A DNA stretch of 64,000 nucleotides from Nonomuraea helvata. GTDB taxonomy: Bacteria; Actinomycetota; Actinomycetes; Streptosporangiales; Streptosporangiaceae. Below the pieces are notes generated by a model. That model was not told where the DNA came from. It worked only from the letters and a program-made list of their open reading frames with translations, and made no database searches. How positions within the stretch are numbered: position 1 is the first letter of the stretch; each line of letters begins with the position of its first letter. The stretch spans positions 2,418,001 to 2,482,000 of the forward strand of contig NZ_BAAAXV010000009.1 in assembly GCF_039535785.1 (NCBI RefSeq). Direction: 5' to 3'. Positions 41,854 through 49,927 of this stretch are shown here, piece by piece. The position numbers and the translations under genes were made by a program.

Positions 41854-42498
41854 CTAGCCGCCGAGGCGGATGATCCCCCGCGTGGCCGCCACGGTCACGG
41901 CGGCGGTGCGGTCGTCAACGTCGAGCTTGGCGAAGATGTGCAGCAGGTGCGTCTTGACCGTGGCCTCGCTGATGCACAGGTGGGCGGCGATGGCCTTGTT
42001 GCTCATCCCCTGGGCGACCGCGCCCAGGACCTCGATCTCCCGGCCGCTGAGGGCGCCGGGCGCGTCCGTGCGCGCCCACGACAACACCCGGGTCGCGATC
42101 GCCGGCGACAGGGCGCTCTCCCCTCGGGCCGCCGCCCTGATGGCGTCGAACAGCTGCTCACGGCGGGTGTCCTTGAGCAGGTAGCCGATCGCTCCTGCGT
42201 CGATGGCACGGGAGATGTCGCTGTCGGTGTCATAGGTGGTCAGGACGATCACCCTGGCGCCGGGGTCGTGCGCGCGGATCCGGCTGATCGCTGTCGCGCC
42301 GTCGAGCTCGGGCATCTGCAGGTCCATCAGCGTGACATCCGGCCGCAGGTCGCGCGCCAGTCGTACCGCGTCCGAGCCTGAGACCGCCTCGCCGACCACC
42401 TCCAGATCGTCCTGGGTGCCGAGCATCGCCCGGATGCCGTCACGTACCACCGGGTGGTCGTCGGCGATCAGGACCCGGATCGCGGCCGGCGCGGTCAT
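41854..42498 (-). CDS. NarL/LuxR-family response regulator
   Basis: 214 residues. Receiver: LIADDHPVVRDGIRAML, phosphoacceptor Asp in VTLMDLQMPE, Lys in YLLKDTRREQL; LuxR HTH: LSGREIEVLGAVAQG, IAAHLCISEATVKTHL. The start overlaps the kinase stop (ATGA), so the pair is translationally coupled. The 296 bp between its end and the cell-wall peptidase gene upstream of it on the map hold no gene. Confidence 0.93.
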   Translation of the reverse strand: MTAPAAIRVLIADDHPVVRDGIRAMLGTQDDLEVVGEAVSGSDAVRLARDLRPDVTLMDLQMPELDGATAISRIRAHDPGARVIVLTTYDTDSDISRAIDAGAIGYLLKDTRREQLFDAIRAAARGESALSPAIATRVLSWARTDAPGALSGREIEVLGAVAQGMSNKAIAAHLCISEATVKTHLLHIFAKLDVDDRTAAVTVAATRGIIRLGG

Positions 42499-43622
42499 CG
42501 CGCCGCCACCGGGAGGCTGGCCACGATCGTGGTGCCCTCCCCGGACGCGCTTTCCACGAGGAGCGTGCCGCCGAGCTGCTCCATCCGCTCAAGCATGATC
42601 AGCAGGCCGTGGCCGGCGGCGGCCCGCTCGGGATCGAAGCCGTCGCCGTCGTCATGGACATCCAGCACGATCAGGTCCTCCATGTACGACAGGGTCAGGG
42701 TGACGTGCTCGGCATGGGCGTGGCGGCGAGCGTTGGCGACCGCCTCCTGCGCCACCCGCAGCAGCTCCACCTGGATGTGCGCGTCCAGGGGCCGCAGCGC
42801 CCCGGTGATCACGGTGTGCGCGTCGATGCCGGTCTCGTCGGACAGCCGGCCTGACAACCGCCGCAGCGCCTCCGGCAGGCCGCCGTCGTCGAGCTCGCCG
42901 GGCCGCAGCGCCCGCACCACGCGGCGGCTTTCTGCGAGATTCTCCCTGGCCGCCCGCAACGCCTGGGTCAGGTGCCGGTCGTCCGGCAACCGCTCCTGCG
43001 CCGCCTCCAGCAGCATCACCACGCTGGCGAACCCCTGGGTCAGGCTGTCGTGGATGTCGCGAGCCAGCCGCTGCCGCTCGGCGGCCACACCCGCCTGCCG
43101 TTCGGCCGCCGCCCGCGCCTCCTGGGCGGCCTGTAACTGGTCGATCAGCTCCTTGCGCTCGGCGCTCTGCCGGGCCACCGAGTAGAAGTACCCGACCGAG
43201 GTGGCCGCGCTGATCGCGATCAGCGCGGTGATGGCGATCTCGGTCCAGGTGATCGACCCGCCTTCGTGGTAGCTGTGCCACAACCACGCCCCGGCGCACG
43301 ACAGCACCGCGACCAGCCCGACACGTACGGCGTCCATGCAGTACGGCACGAGCACGCTCAGGCCGACCACCAGGAAGGACGAGTCGATCGCGAACAGCCC
43401 CAGCCAGAGCAGCCCGCCGCCGACCACGTACGGCAGGGGCACCTCACCCGCAGGAGGCGTGCGCAGCACGAACCACACCGCATACCAGGCGGCCAGCCCG
43501 GCCACGAGCGCCACCGGCAGGGCCTGCCCCACCTCCATCAGCGGCCCGGCCGAGGTCAGCACCAGCCACGAGGCGAAGAAGGCGTGCTGCCACCGGCGTC
43601 GGGACCGCTCCCAGGACTCCAC
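42495..43622 (-). CDS. NarL-type sensor histidine kinase
   Basis: 375 residues. Six membrane segments in the first 165 residues, a coiled helix (RKELIDQLQAAQEARAAAER), phosphoacceptor His in RQRLARDIHDSLTQGFASVV, N-box VAQEAVANARRHAHA, G-boxes DDGDGFDPERAAAGHGL and GEGTTIVASLPV. All catalytic motifs are intact. It is the partner of the downstream regulator. The signal is unknown; the divergent Lgt paralogue is one possible target. Confidence 0.93.
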   Translation of the reverse strand: MESWERSRRRWQHAFFASWLVLTSAGPLMEVGQALPVALVAGLAAWYAVWFVLRTPPAGEVPLPYVVGGGLLWLGLFAIDSSFLVVGLSVLVPYCMDAVRVGLVAVLSCAGAWLWHSYHEGGSITWTEIAITALIAISAATSVGYFYSVARQSAERKELIDQLQAAQEARAAAERQAGVAAERQRLARDIHDSLTQGFASVVMLLEAAQERLPDDRHLTQALRAARENLAESRRVVRALRPGELDDGGLPEALRRLSGRLSDETGIDAHTVITGALRPLDAHIQVELLRVAQEAVANARRHAHAEHVTLTLSYMEDLIVLDVHDDGDGFDPERAAAGHGLLIMLERMEQLGGTLLVESASGEGTTIVASLPVAAR

Positions 43623-43734
43623 AGCACCGACGATAATCAGCCATCCGCCGCTCCGGCATCAACCAGTCGACTGACCCGGCGATCGGTGTCCCGCTCGATG
43701 TGCGTGCGGCCGTACCGGAGCCAGACTCGACGGT

Positions 43735-44553
43735 GTGACAGCCATCCCCAGCCCGTCCCAAGCCGTCTGGCACCTCGGCCCGCTGCCCATCCGCGCCTAC
43801 TCCCTGCTCATGGTGCTCGCCGTCGCCGTCGGCATCTGGGCCACCCAGCGCCGCTGGACCGCCCGCGGCGGCGAGCGTGGCACGGTCGGGGACATCGCCA
43901 CCTGGGCCGTGCCGTTGGGCATGATCGGTGCGCGGATCTACCACGTGGCCACCGACTGGCAGCAGTACTTCGGCCCGGGCAAGGACCCCCTGCGCGCCTT
44001 CGCGATCTGGGAGGGCGGGATCAGCATCTGGGGCGCCGTCGCCGGCGGCGCGCTGGGCGCGTGGCTGGCCTGCCGCCGGCGCGGCATTCCGCTGCGCGAC
44101 TTCGCCGACGCCGCCGCGCCCGGGATCGCCTTCGGGCAGGTGATCGCCCGCTGGGGCAACTGGTTCAACCAGGAGTTGTACGGCAGGCCGACCACCCTGC
44201 CCTGGGCCCTGGAGATCGACCCCGCCCACCGACCGCCGGGCATGGAATCCACGGCCACCTACCATCCGGCCTTCCTCTACGAGTCGCTGTGGGACCTGGG
44301 TGTGGCCGGGCTCGTCCTCTGGGCCGAGCGGCGCTTCCGGCTGGACCGTGGCCGGGTGTTCGCCCTGTACGCCGCCGCTTACACCACCGGCCGCGCCTGG
44401 ATCGAGTGGCTGCGCATGGACCCCGCCCCCGTCGTCCTCGGGCTCCGCTTCAACGTCTGGACCGCGCTGCTGGTCCTCGGGGCGGCGGTCGCCTACCTGA
44501 CCGCCACCCGCCGGACGCCGACCACCGACCCCCGGCCTGCGGTACGAGGTTGA
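43735..44553 (+). CDS. lgt: Prolipoprotein diacylglyceryl transferase (Lgt) paralogue
   Basis: 272 residues from GTG 43735. The Lgt signature region is ARWGNWFNQELYGRP, preceded by IWEGGISIWGAVAGG, and followed by YHPAFLYESLWDLGV and YTTGRAWIEWLRMD. Seven membrane helices. Lgt attaches diacylglycerol to the lipobox cysteine of prolipoproteins. Actinomycetes often carry two copies; whether this is the main one cannot be told, but its isolated place next to a two-component system suggests the second. An encoded client candidate is the lipoprotein at 50987. Confidence 0.9.
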   Translation: MTAIPSPSQAVWHLGPLPIRAYSLLMVLAVAVGIWATQRRWTARGGERGTVGDIATWAVPLGMIGARIYHVATDWQQYFGPGKDPLRAFAIWEGGISIWGAVAGGALGAWLACRRRGIPLRDFADAAAPGIAFGQVIARWGNWFNQELYGRPTTLPWALEIDPAHRPPGMESTATYHPAFLYESLWDLGVAGLVLWAERRFRLDRGRVFALYAAAYTTGRAWIEWLRMDPAPVVLGLRFNVWTALLVLGAAVAYLTATRRTPTTDPRPAVRG

Positions 44554-44568
44554 ACGGACTCTCGGCGG

Positions 44569-45546
44569 TCAATCGGTCACCGAGGACGAGTCGAATCCCC
44601 GTTCCACCATGGCGGCGAACCCATCGAGATGGCGTGCCAAGATGTAGTCGAACATCCCGTCCAGGTCCGCCACCGTCTCCTCGGGGACCATGGCCAGCAG
44701 CGGAAATTGTCCACTGCTGAGGAGCTCGTCGGCGCGATTGCGCTGGATCAGCCGCCAGCCGTCGTGCGTCATACCGGTCTCCTGCGCGGCTTCGGCCTCC
44801 TGCGCCATGGACAGTGCCACGGTGCTGACCAGCGCGGGCAGCGTGAGCGCTTCACGGATCCGGATCTGCGGGGGCAGCCCGAGCCCGTCGAGTGCGCGCA
44901 GGGTCCACTCGGTGTGGGCCATCATGTTGGGCACCAGCAACGGGCGGGTGAAGGAGACGGCTTCGGGTAGCCAGAAGTGCCGTCGGCACAGCTCCCACTG
45001 CCGGCGCGAGACGAGCTCGAGCTTGGCCCGCCATCCCTCCGGCCCGGGGTCGGGCAGCTCCGTTTCGCCGAACACCTCGTCGGCCATCTGCGTCACCAGT
45101 TCGTCCTTGCCGGTCACGTGCCGATACAGCGACATCGGGCCCGTCCCGAGCTCGGCCGCGAGCCGCCGCATGGACACGGCGTCGAGCCCTTCGGCGTCGG
45201 CGATCGCGATGGCGGCATGCAGGACGTACCTGCGGTTCAGCGACCCCTTGGGGGCGCCGGCCTGCCGCGGTTTCGGCGGCCCGGAGGGAGCCGAGGGCCC
45301 CTCGTTCCGGCCTGCGCGGACGCTGACCACCGTACCGGCGCCGACCTTCGCCTCGACCAGACCCTCCTCGCGCAGAGCCGCCACCACCTTGGTCGCGGTG
45401 GCGACCGCGACACCCCATCGCTGGGCGATCTGCCTGATGGACGGCACGCGATCGCCGGGCCGCAGGTCGCCGGCCAGAATCCGAGTACGGAACTCCGCGG
45501 CGATGCGCCGGTAGGGCGGATCTGGACGGTGTGTGGCCGAGGTCAT
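44569..45546 (-). CDS. Transcriptional regulator: GntR winged helix fused to a complete TetR-type protein
   Basis: 325 residues from ATG 45546. Residues about 8-75 are a GntR wHTH (YRRIAAEFRTRILAGDLRPG, PSIRQIAQRWGVAVATATKV). After a Pro/Arg linker comes a second HTH of TetR type (VLHAAIAIADAEGLDAVSMR, RLAAELGTGPMSLYRHVTGK) and a TetR C-terminal ligand domain. Carrying two DNA-binding domains in one chain is unusual. Two different perfect palindromes lie in the divergent gap to the His-rich membrane-protein gene, which is the likely target. Confidence 0.85.
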   Translation of the reverse strand: MTSATHRPDPPYRRIAAEFRTRILAGDLRPGDRVPSIRQIAQRWGVAVATATKVVAALREEGLVEAKVGAGTVVSVRAGRNEGPSAPSGPPKPRQAGAPKGSLNRRYVLHAAIAIADAEGLDAVSMRRLAAELGTGPMSLYRHVTGKDELVTQMADEVFGETELPDPGPEGWRAKLELVSRRQWELCRRHFWLPEAVSFTRPLLVPNMMAHTEWTLRALDGLGLPPQIRIREALTLPALVSTVALSMAQEAEAAQETGMTHDGWRLIQRNRADELLSSGQFPLLAMVPEETVADLDGMFDYILARHLDGFAAMVERGFDSSSVTD

Positions 45547-45590
45547 CGGCGCCCTCCGATTTCCTTCAAAACTGGTCGATGCCAGCTCCG

Positions 45591-45618
45591 AGTGTACTAG
45601 TTCACCTCCTAGTACACT
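45591..45618. promoter_or_regulatory. Palindromic operator 1 of the GntR-TetR regulator
   Basis: AGTGTACTAG-N8-CTAGTACACT, a perfect 10-bp inverted repeat 45 bp upstream of the regulator start. The GTAC core recurs in the second palindrome and in TGTACGCA copies at 45630 and 45681. Confidence 0.65.
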
Positions 45619-45675
45619 AGAGCACTTTGTGTACGCAATCGAACGGTTTATATCGATGTCTTTCCGGTGCCTGCC

Positions 45676-45707
45676 TACGATGTACGCATGACAATGAGTA
45701 CATCGTA
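45676..45707. promoter_or_regulatory. Palindromic operator 2, nearer the membrane-protein gene
   Basis: TACGATGTAC-N12-GTACATCGTA, a perfect 10-bp inverted repeat about 110 bp before ATG 45816. The arm sequence and spacing differ from operator 1. Confidence 0.6.
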
Positions 45708-45815
45708 CGCACGCGCTCGACGGGCGTACGGCACAACCAGGCAAGGAACGTACGGCGCTCCCTTCATGCGCGCCGCCGCACACAACGGCAGGGACCGTAC
45801 GGGATCGGAAGCGGC

Positions 45816-46895
45816 ATGAACCGGTTGCGAGACGAGTTGAACCTCTCTTCTATCGACGTACGGTCGTGGCACCAGCCGCTCATGATCATGACGGCGGCCA
45901 TGTCCGCGCTCGTCGTCGTCGCGGGCGTCGGCCTCTTCGTCGACGGTCGTGAGCTCATGCACGCGTCGGTGTGGGCCAAGCCGCTGAAGTTCGGGGTGTC
46001 GTTCGTCATGTACGGCGCGACGCTCGCCTGGCTCATACCGCAACTGAGCCGGGCACGGCGCACGATGTGGGCCGTCGGAACGCTCTTCGCCGTCGCCGGG
46101 CTGATCGACGTCGGGTTCATCGCCGTGCAGGCCGCCCGCGGCACCTACAGCCACTTCAACGCCAGCACCGACATGTTCGACCAGATCGGGCAGCGGATCT
46201 TCCAGACCGGCGTGTTCGGCCTGTTCGGGGCGAGCCTCGTCGTGGCTGTCATGCTGCTGTTCCAGCGCATCGGTAACGCGGCATTCACCTGGTCCTTGCG
46301 TGCCGGGCTCGGGCTGGCCGTCCTCGGTATGGCGCTGGCGTCCTTCATCACCGGGTCGGCACAATCGGCCGGACCCCGCACGGTCGAGGACGCCTATGGC
46401 AACTCGGTTCCGCTGGTCGGCGGACACGGCGTCGGGACACTGGACGGCAGCGGCATGCCGATCACAAACTGGAGCACCACAGGCGGCGACCTGCGCGTTC
46501 CGCACTTCATCAGCCTGCACTCCATCCAGCTGTTCGTGCTCACGGTGCTGGTTCTCACCTTTCTTGGGGGCCGGATCGGCTGGCTGCGCCGTGAACGCGT
46601 ACGCGCCCAACTGGCCGGAGTCGTCATCTTCGGCTACAGCGCCCTGTTCGCCATCACCGCCTGGCAGGCTCTGCGCGGCCAGTCGTTGATCCACCCCGAC
46701 GCGGCCACGTGGACCGCATTCGCGGTGGCGGCCGTCATGACCGCGCTGCTGGCAGCCCTGGTCGTCATGGCGGCCCACCGCAACCAGCGAGCCCTCCGCG
46801 CCGAGGCGACACGCCGAAGCGAACAGGTCCGCCGTGAAAGGGCGGCCCGCCACGACGAGCGCGCACTCGGCAGCAAGGCGGCACCCACCGGTTGA
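45816..46895 (+). CDS. Multi-pass membrane protein with conserved histidines (paralogue of 9157-10146)
   Basis: 359 residues from ATG 45816; an upstream in-frame start (45627) would run through the operator. Same order of blocks as the copy at 9157: WAKPLKF, YSHFNAST, GGHGVGTLDGSGMPIT, GDLRVPHFISLHSIQ, WQALRGQSLIHPDAATW. About eight membrane segments, plus a C-terminal Arg/Glu-rich cytoplasmic tail that the other copy lacks. The family is not recognised. It is controlled from the divergent GntR-TetR gene rather than from a two-component system, so the paralogues respond to different signals. Confidence 0.75.
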   Translation: MNRLRDELNLSSIDVRSWHQPLMIMTAAMSALVVVAGVGLFVDGRELMHASVWAKPLKFGVSFVMYGATLAWLIPQLSRARRTMWAVGTLFAVAGLIDVGFIAVQAARGTYSHFNASTDMFDQIGQRIFQTGVFGLFGASLVVAVMLLFQRIGNAAFTWSLRAGLGLAVLGMALASFITGSAQSAGPRTVEDAYGNSVPLVGGHGVGTLDGSGMPITNWSTTGGDLRVPHFISLHSIQLFVLTVLVLTFLGGRIGWLRRERVRAQLAGVVIFGYSALFAITAWQALRGQSLIHPDAATWTAFAVAAVMTALLAALVVMAAHRNQRALRAEATRRSEQVRRERAARHDERALGSKAAPTG

Positions 46896-47277
46896 CGGGA
46901 ACCCGTCCGGCACGCCGCCGGCTCATGCGCCTGTCGACTCCCCGGCCCGGCCCCGGCCGCCAAGGGGCCGTGCCGGCCCGCCACAGCCGCGACCGTCGCG
47001 GGGGCGCGACCGGGCTGCCGGGCGACATCTACCTCGTGCACGCGCTGACCGTGCGTGCGGCCGACGAGCATCGGGGCATACGACCGCGTCTCATGGTCTG
47101 GCCCGGGTGTTCCTGAAGGCGCCGTCGACGAGGGGCCGGGGAGGCGGGCGCGCTGCTTCAGCTTGTTCGCCGAGAGTGGATCAAGATAGACCTCTCGAAC
47201 GCCATTGTGATCTGATCTTCTAAGCCTGCCTCAGATTGCCTGCACATAGATGATCAGATTGCGGGGAGAGGGAGCCG
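46896..47277. other. Intergenic region with inverted repeat
   Basis: 382 bp with no convincing gene. The last 70 bp before the MFS gene are A/T-richer and contain ATCTGATC (47210-47217) and its complement GATCAGAT (47252-47259), 34 bp apart. These could be operator arms for that pump. Confidence 0.4.
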
Positions 47278-48477
47278 ATGGTTTCGGCGTCATTAGGACC
47301 GGCGTACCGCCGGTTATGGCTGGCAACGGCGCTGTCCAATTTGGGCGATGGGATTCGGATGGCTGCCTTGCCGTTGTTGGCAGCCGCCATCACCTCTGAT
47401 CCCGTTGCGGTGGCTGGTGTCGCCATCGCCGGACAGAGCCCGTGGCTGTTGTTCGGGCTGTTCGCCGGGGCGATCGTTGATCGATTCGACCAGCGTCGCC
47501 TTGCCGCGGCCGTCGATGTGGTTCGGGTGTCGATGCTGGCCGTCCTGGTCGTTTCGGTCTCTCTGCATGTTGCCGGGATCGCGCTGCTTTACGTGGTGGC
47601 GTTCGTCTGTGGTGTGGGCGAGACACTGCGCGACACCGCAACGGCCACCCTCCTTCCGCCTCTGGTGAAAGACGCCGATCTCGATCGGGCCAACGGTGGG
47701 CTGGTCAACGCTGAGGTCGCGGGGAACGAATTGGTAGGGCCGCCGATCGGCGGATATCTCTTCGGCGTAGCGCTGGTGCTCCCGTTCGCGGTCAATGGCG
47801 GAGCACTGGCTTTGGCGGCCGCTCTGATCTTCAGCCTGCCTGACGTTTTTACTTCGAAAGCCGGTTCGTACAGCAGCAAGGGCCAGATCTGGAGCGATAC
47901 TCGCGCCGGTCTGCGGTGGCTGATCAAACATCCTCGCCTGCGAATGATCGTGGGCTTGGGCGCCGTGTTCGCGGCGATGGACAGTGCCTGGTTCGCCGTG
48001 CTCGTGCTCTACGTGCCTCAGGTCCTCGGTCTACCGGCTTGGGGCTATGGCGTGTTGCTGGGCATCGGCGCCGTTGGCGGGCTCGCCGGAGGGTTCTTCG
48101 CGACACGGGTCACGCGAATGATCGGACCCGCGGGAGCTCTGGCCGGGTGCCTCGGTTGCGCCGCGATCGGGCAACTGATGATCGGCCTTACCGCTTCTGC
48201 CGTGGTGGTGGCCGCGGGTCTGGTCATCACCAGTGCTGCGTTCGGCGTGTGGGCCGTCGTGGCCCGTACTACTCGTCAGCGGCTCACTCCAGCCGAGATG
48301 CTGGGTCGAGTGAGCAGCGCGGCGATGACCGCGGTGATGAGCGCGTCTCCGCTGGGAGCCCTCCTCGGTGGCCTGCTTGCGGCTGAGTGGGGGTTGAGAG
48401 CGCCGATCCTCGTTGGAGTTCCGGTCCTGACGGTGGCGGCTGCCGTCTGCTTCCTCACGATGCGCGAACGCGGCTGA
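47278..48477 (+). CDS. MFS transporter (DHA3-type effluxer)
   Basis: 399 residues, 12 hydrophobic segments, opening YRRLWLATALSNLGDGIRMA, loop AGAIVDRFDQRRLAAAVDVV, and late TRQRLTPAEMLGRVSSAAMT. All are typical of enterobactin-exporter-like MFS pumps. ATG 47278 has GGGAGAGGGAG upstream. Codon third positions contain visibly more A and T than in neighbouring genes (for example GGTGTCGCC next to GATCCC, TTG and ATC mixes), hinting at foreign origin. No regulator gene is adjacent. Confidence 0.88.
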   Translation: MVSASLGPAYRRLWLATALSNLGDGIRMAALPLLAAAITSDPVAVAGVAIAGQSPWLLFGLFAGAIVDRFDQRRLAAAVDVVRVSMLAVLVVSVSLHVAGIALLYVVAFVCGVGETLRDTATATLLPPLVKDADLDRANGGLVNAEVAGNELVGPPIGGYLFGVALVLPFAVNGGALALAAALIFSLPDVFTSKAGSYSSKGQIWSDTRAGLRWLIKHPRLRMIVGLGAVFAAMDSAWFAVLVLYVPQVLGLPAWGYGVLLGIGAVGGLAGGFFATRVTRMIGPAGALAGCLGCAAIGQLMIGLTASAVVVAAGLVITSAAFGVWAVVARTTRQRLTPAEMLGRVSSAAMTAVMSASPLGALLGGLLAAEWGLRAPILVGVPVLTVAAAVCFLTMRERG

Positions 48478-48583
48478 GTCGCGTCAGCGCGGCTGAGGGG
48501 CGTGGAGACCCACCCGGGTCCGCGAAACGTCAAGCACCCCGTTCCACAGCACGGGCCGCGCAAGTGGCACGAGCTGCCGCATA

Positions 48584-48627
48584 GCGGCACGGGAATCCCC
48601 GTCCCTTCAGGGCGAGGAGCAGGTCAA
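48584..48627 (+). repeat. Solo IS200/IS605-like right end (omega-RNA 3' hairpin), copy 2
   Basis: 42 of 44 bases match the copy at 32576-32619, including the CCGTCCC-TTCA-GGGCGAGG hairpin and the terminal GTCAA. Both copies lie on the plus strand at the edge of non-coding DNA, without tnpA or tnpB. Confidence 0.5.
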
Positions 48628-48671
48628 GTTAGGCCGGAGGCAGAGTAGCGCGCAGACGATCATTCTGTGAA

Positions 48672-48901
48672 TCAGTTGACATTCGGCATCCTGTCCCGTT
48701 CGGAAACCCGGTTTCGTGCCGTGAGCTGGACGCGGCCCCTGCCACCGTCCGAGCTCGCGGCCATGCGGTGGGCCGTCTCGCGCGCCGGTGGAGGCCCCGT
48801 GCGGGTTCACCGCGAACACGTCGTCCCAGGTCTCCTCGCTCATCTCCAGCAGGTCGGCGTCGGCTGGTCCACCCTCGTCGATCGCAAGTACCGGGACATG
48901 A
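48672..48901 (-). pseudogene. SDR oxidoreductase relic
   Basis: A minus-strand frame reads LLEMSEETWDDVFAVN, the W-x-x-V-x-x-V-N block of short-chain dehydrogenases. It then continues in a shifted frame as TAHRMAASSDGGRGRVQLTA to a TGA at 48672. The Rossmann start and the catalytic Tyr-Lys are missing, so only a middle fragment survives. Confidence 0.55.
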
Positions 48902-48960
48902 CCGCCGTCGACCTGTCCACGACAGTGCTCGACACCGTCCGCTCCCACCTGGCCCCCGGA

Positions 48961-49342
48961 AGCATGTGATCTTCCAGCCGGCCGACGTCCTCGACTGCAT
49001 CCGAACCGCCAATACACGCTCTGGCACGGCCGTGCGTCTACCGTCTCCTCATCGAGCCTGACGAACATGCCGACTACTTCGCCTTGATCGAGCGGTGCCT
49101 GCGCCCCGAACTACGAGATGATCGCCACCAGCGGCGAAGACCAGGTGACCCCTGGGGCAGCACCCAGCAGTTCACCGCAGTCCTGCTACATCGCCCGGAC
49201 TGAGCCTCCCCGCGTTATGCGCCAAGCACGGTCGGGCTCCATCGCACACTTCTCCCACGTCCCGCTCAAGGACCAGCGGCGAGTCCATACAGCACTTCGC
49301 GACGCTCCAGACGAACCTGATAGAGATCATCAGGAGGCGGGG
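48961..49342. other. Degenerate non-coding stretch
   Basis: One plus-strand frame ending at 49203 has protein-like sequence (CVYRLLIEPDEHADYFALIE, then DPWGSTQQFTAVLLHRPD) without a start or recognised family. The rest shows nothing. Probably another relic within decayed DNA. Confidence 0.35.
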
Positions 49343-49912
49343 TCACACGGGTGGTTCGGTCCCCTCGGGAGCGGCGGGCAGACGGGCGAGGAAGGGGGAG
49401 CGGCCGCGGAAGCCGCGGTGGAAGCGCCCAGGCGGTCCTGTGCCCTGGAACTCTTCCAGCCACGCCACGTGTTCGATCTTCTCGTTGTGGATCGCCCGGG
49501 CCAGGAGATAGGTGCGTTGATCTCTGCTTACGGTGAGGTCGCACAGGCCGCCATAAGGGTGGACGGCGCGTCGTACCTCTTCGACGAGCGCCGTGACCGG
49601 ATCCTCCGCGTCGGCAGAGCTGTCCTCCGGCCGTGCAGGCCCACCTTCCAGGAACTGCCGGATGTCCTCGGGAAGCCTGCCGTCCAGTTCGTGGATGCGG
49701 CTGACGAGCGCGTCGAAATGGCGGCGATCCTCATCGCGGATGTCTTTGAGGATCTGGTGTAGTCCCTCATCGGCGAAACCGAGCGGATGAACGGTCAGGA
49801 TCGTGTAGCGGTAGACGGCGCTCAGCTCCGCCGTGGCAGCGGAGGTGAGCCGGTCGATCAGGATGGTCACATCGATGCCCGCTCGCTCGACGACTTCGCG
49901 CGCACTGATCAT
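49343..49912 (-). CDS. Ferritin-like domain protein
   Basis: 189 residues. Four-helix bundle pattern with Glu/His-bearing helices: LTSAATAELSAVYRYTILTV, IRDEDRRHFDALVSRIHEL, AIHNEKIEHVAWLEEFQ. This is the ferritin/DUF2202-like or Dps-like arrangement, probably binding a di-metal site. It lies 15 bp downstream of the aquaporin gene on the same strand, so the two form an operon. Possible role: peroxide or iron stress (inference). Confidence 0.75.
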   Translation of the reverse strand: MISAREVVERAGIDVTILIDRLTSAATAELSAVYRYTILTVHPLGFADEGLHQILKDIRDEDRRHFDALVSRIHELDGRLPEDIRQFLEGGPARPEDSSADAEDPVTALVEEVRRAVHPYGGLCDLTVSRDQRTYLLARAIHNEKIEHVAWLEEFQGTGPPGRFHRGFRGRSPFLARLPAAPEGTEPPV

Positions 49913-49927
49913 GTCGGCTCCAGGCGG

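Noticed and set aside
45627..45815. N-terminal extension of the second His-rich membrane protein
   Set aside because: The added residues are Cys/Arg-rich and run through a perfect palindromic operator; ATG 45816 matches the paralogue's start.
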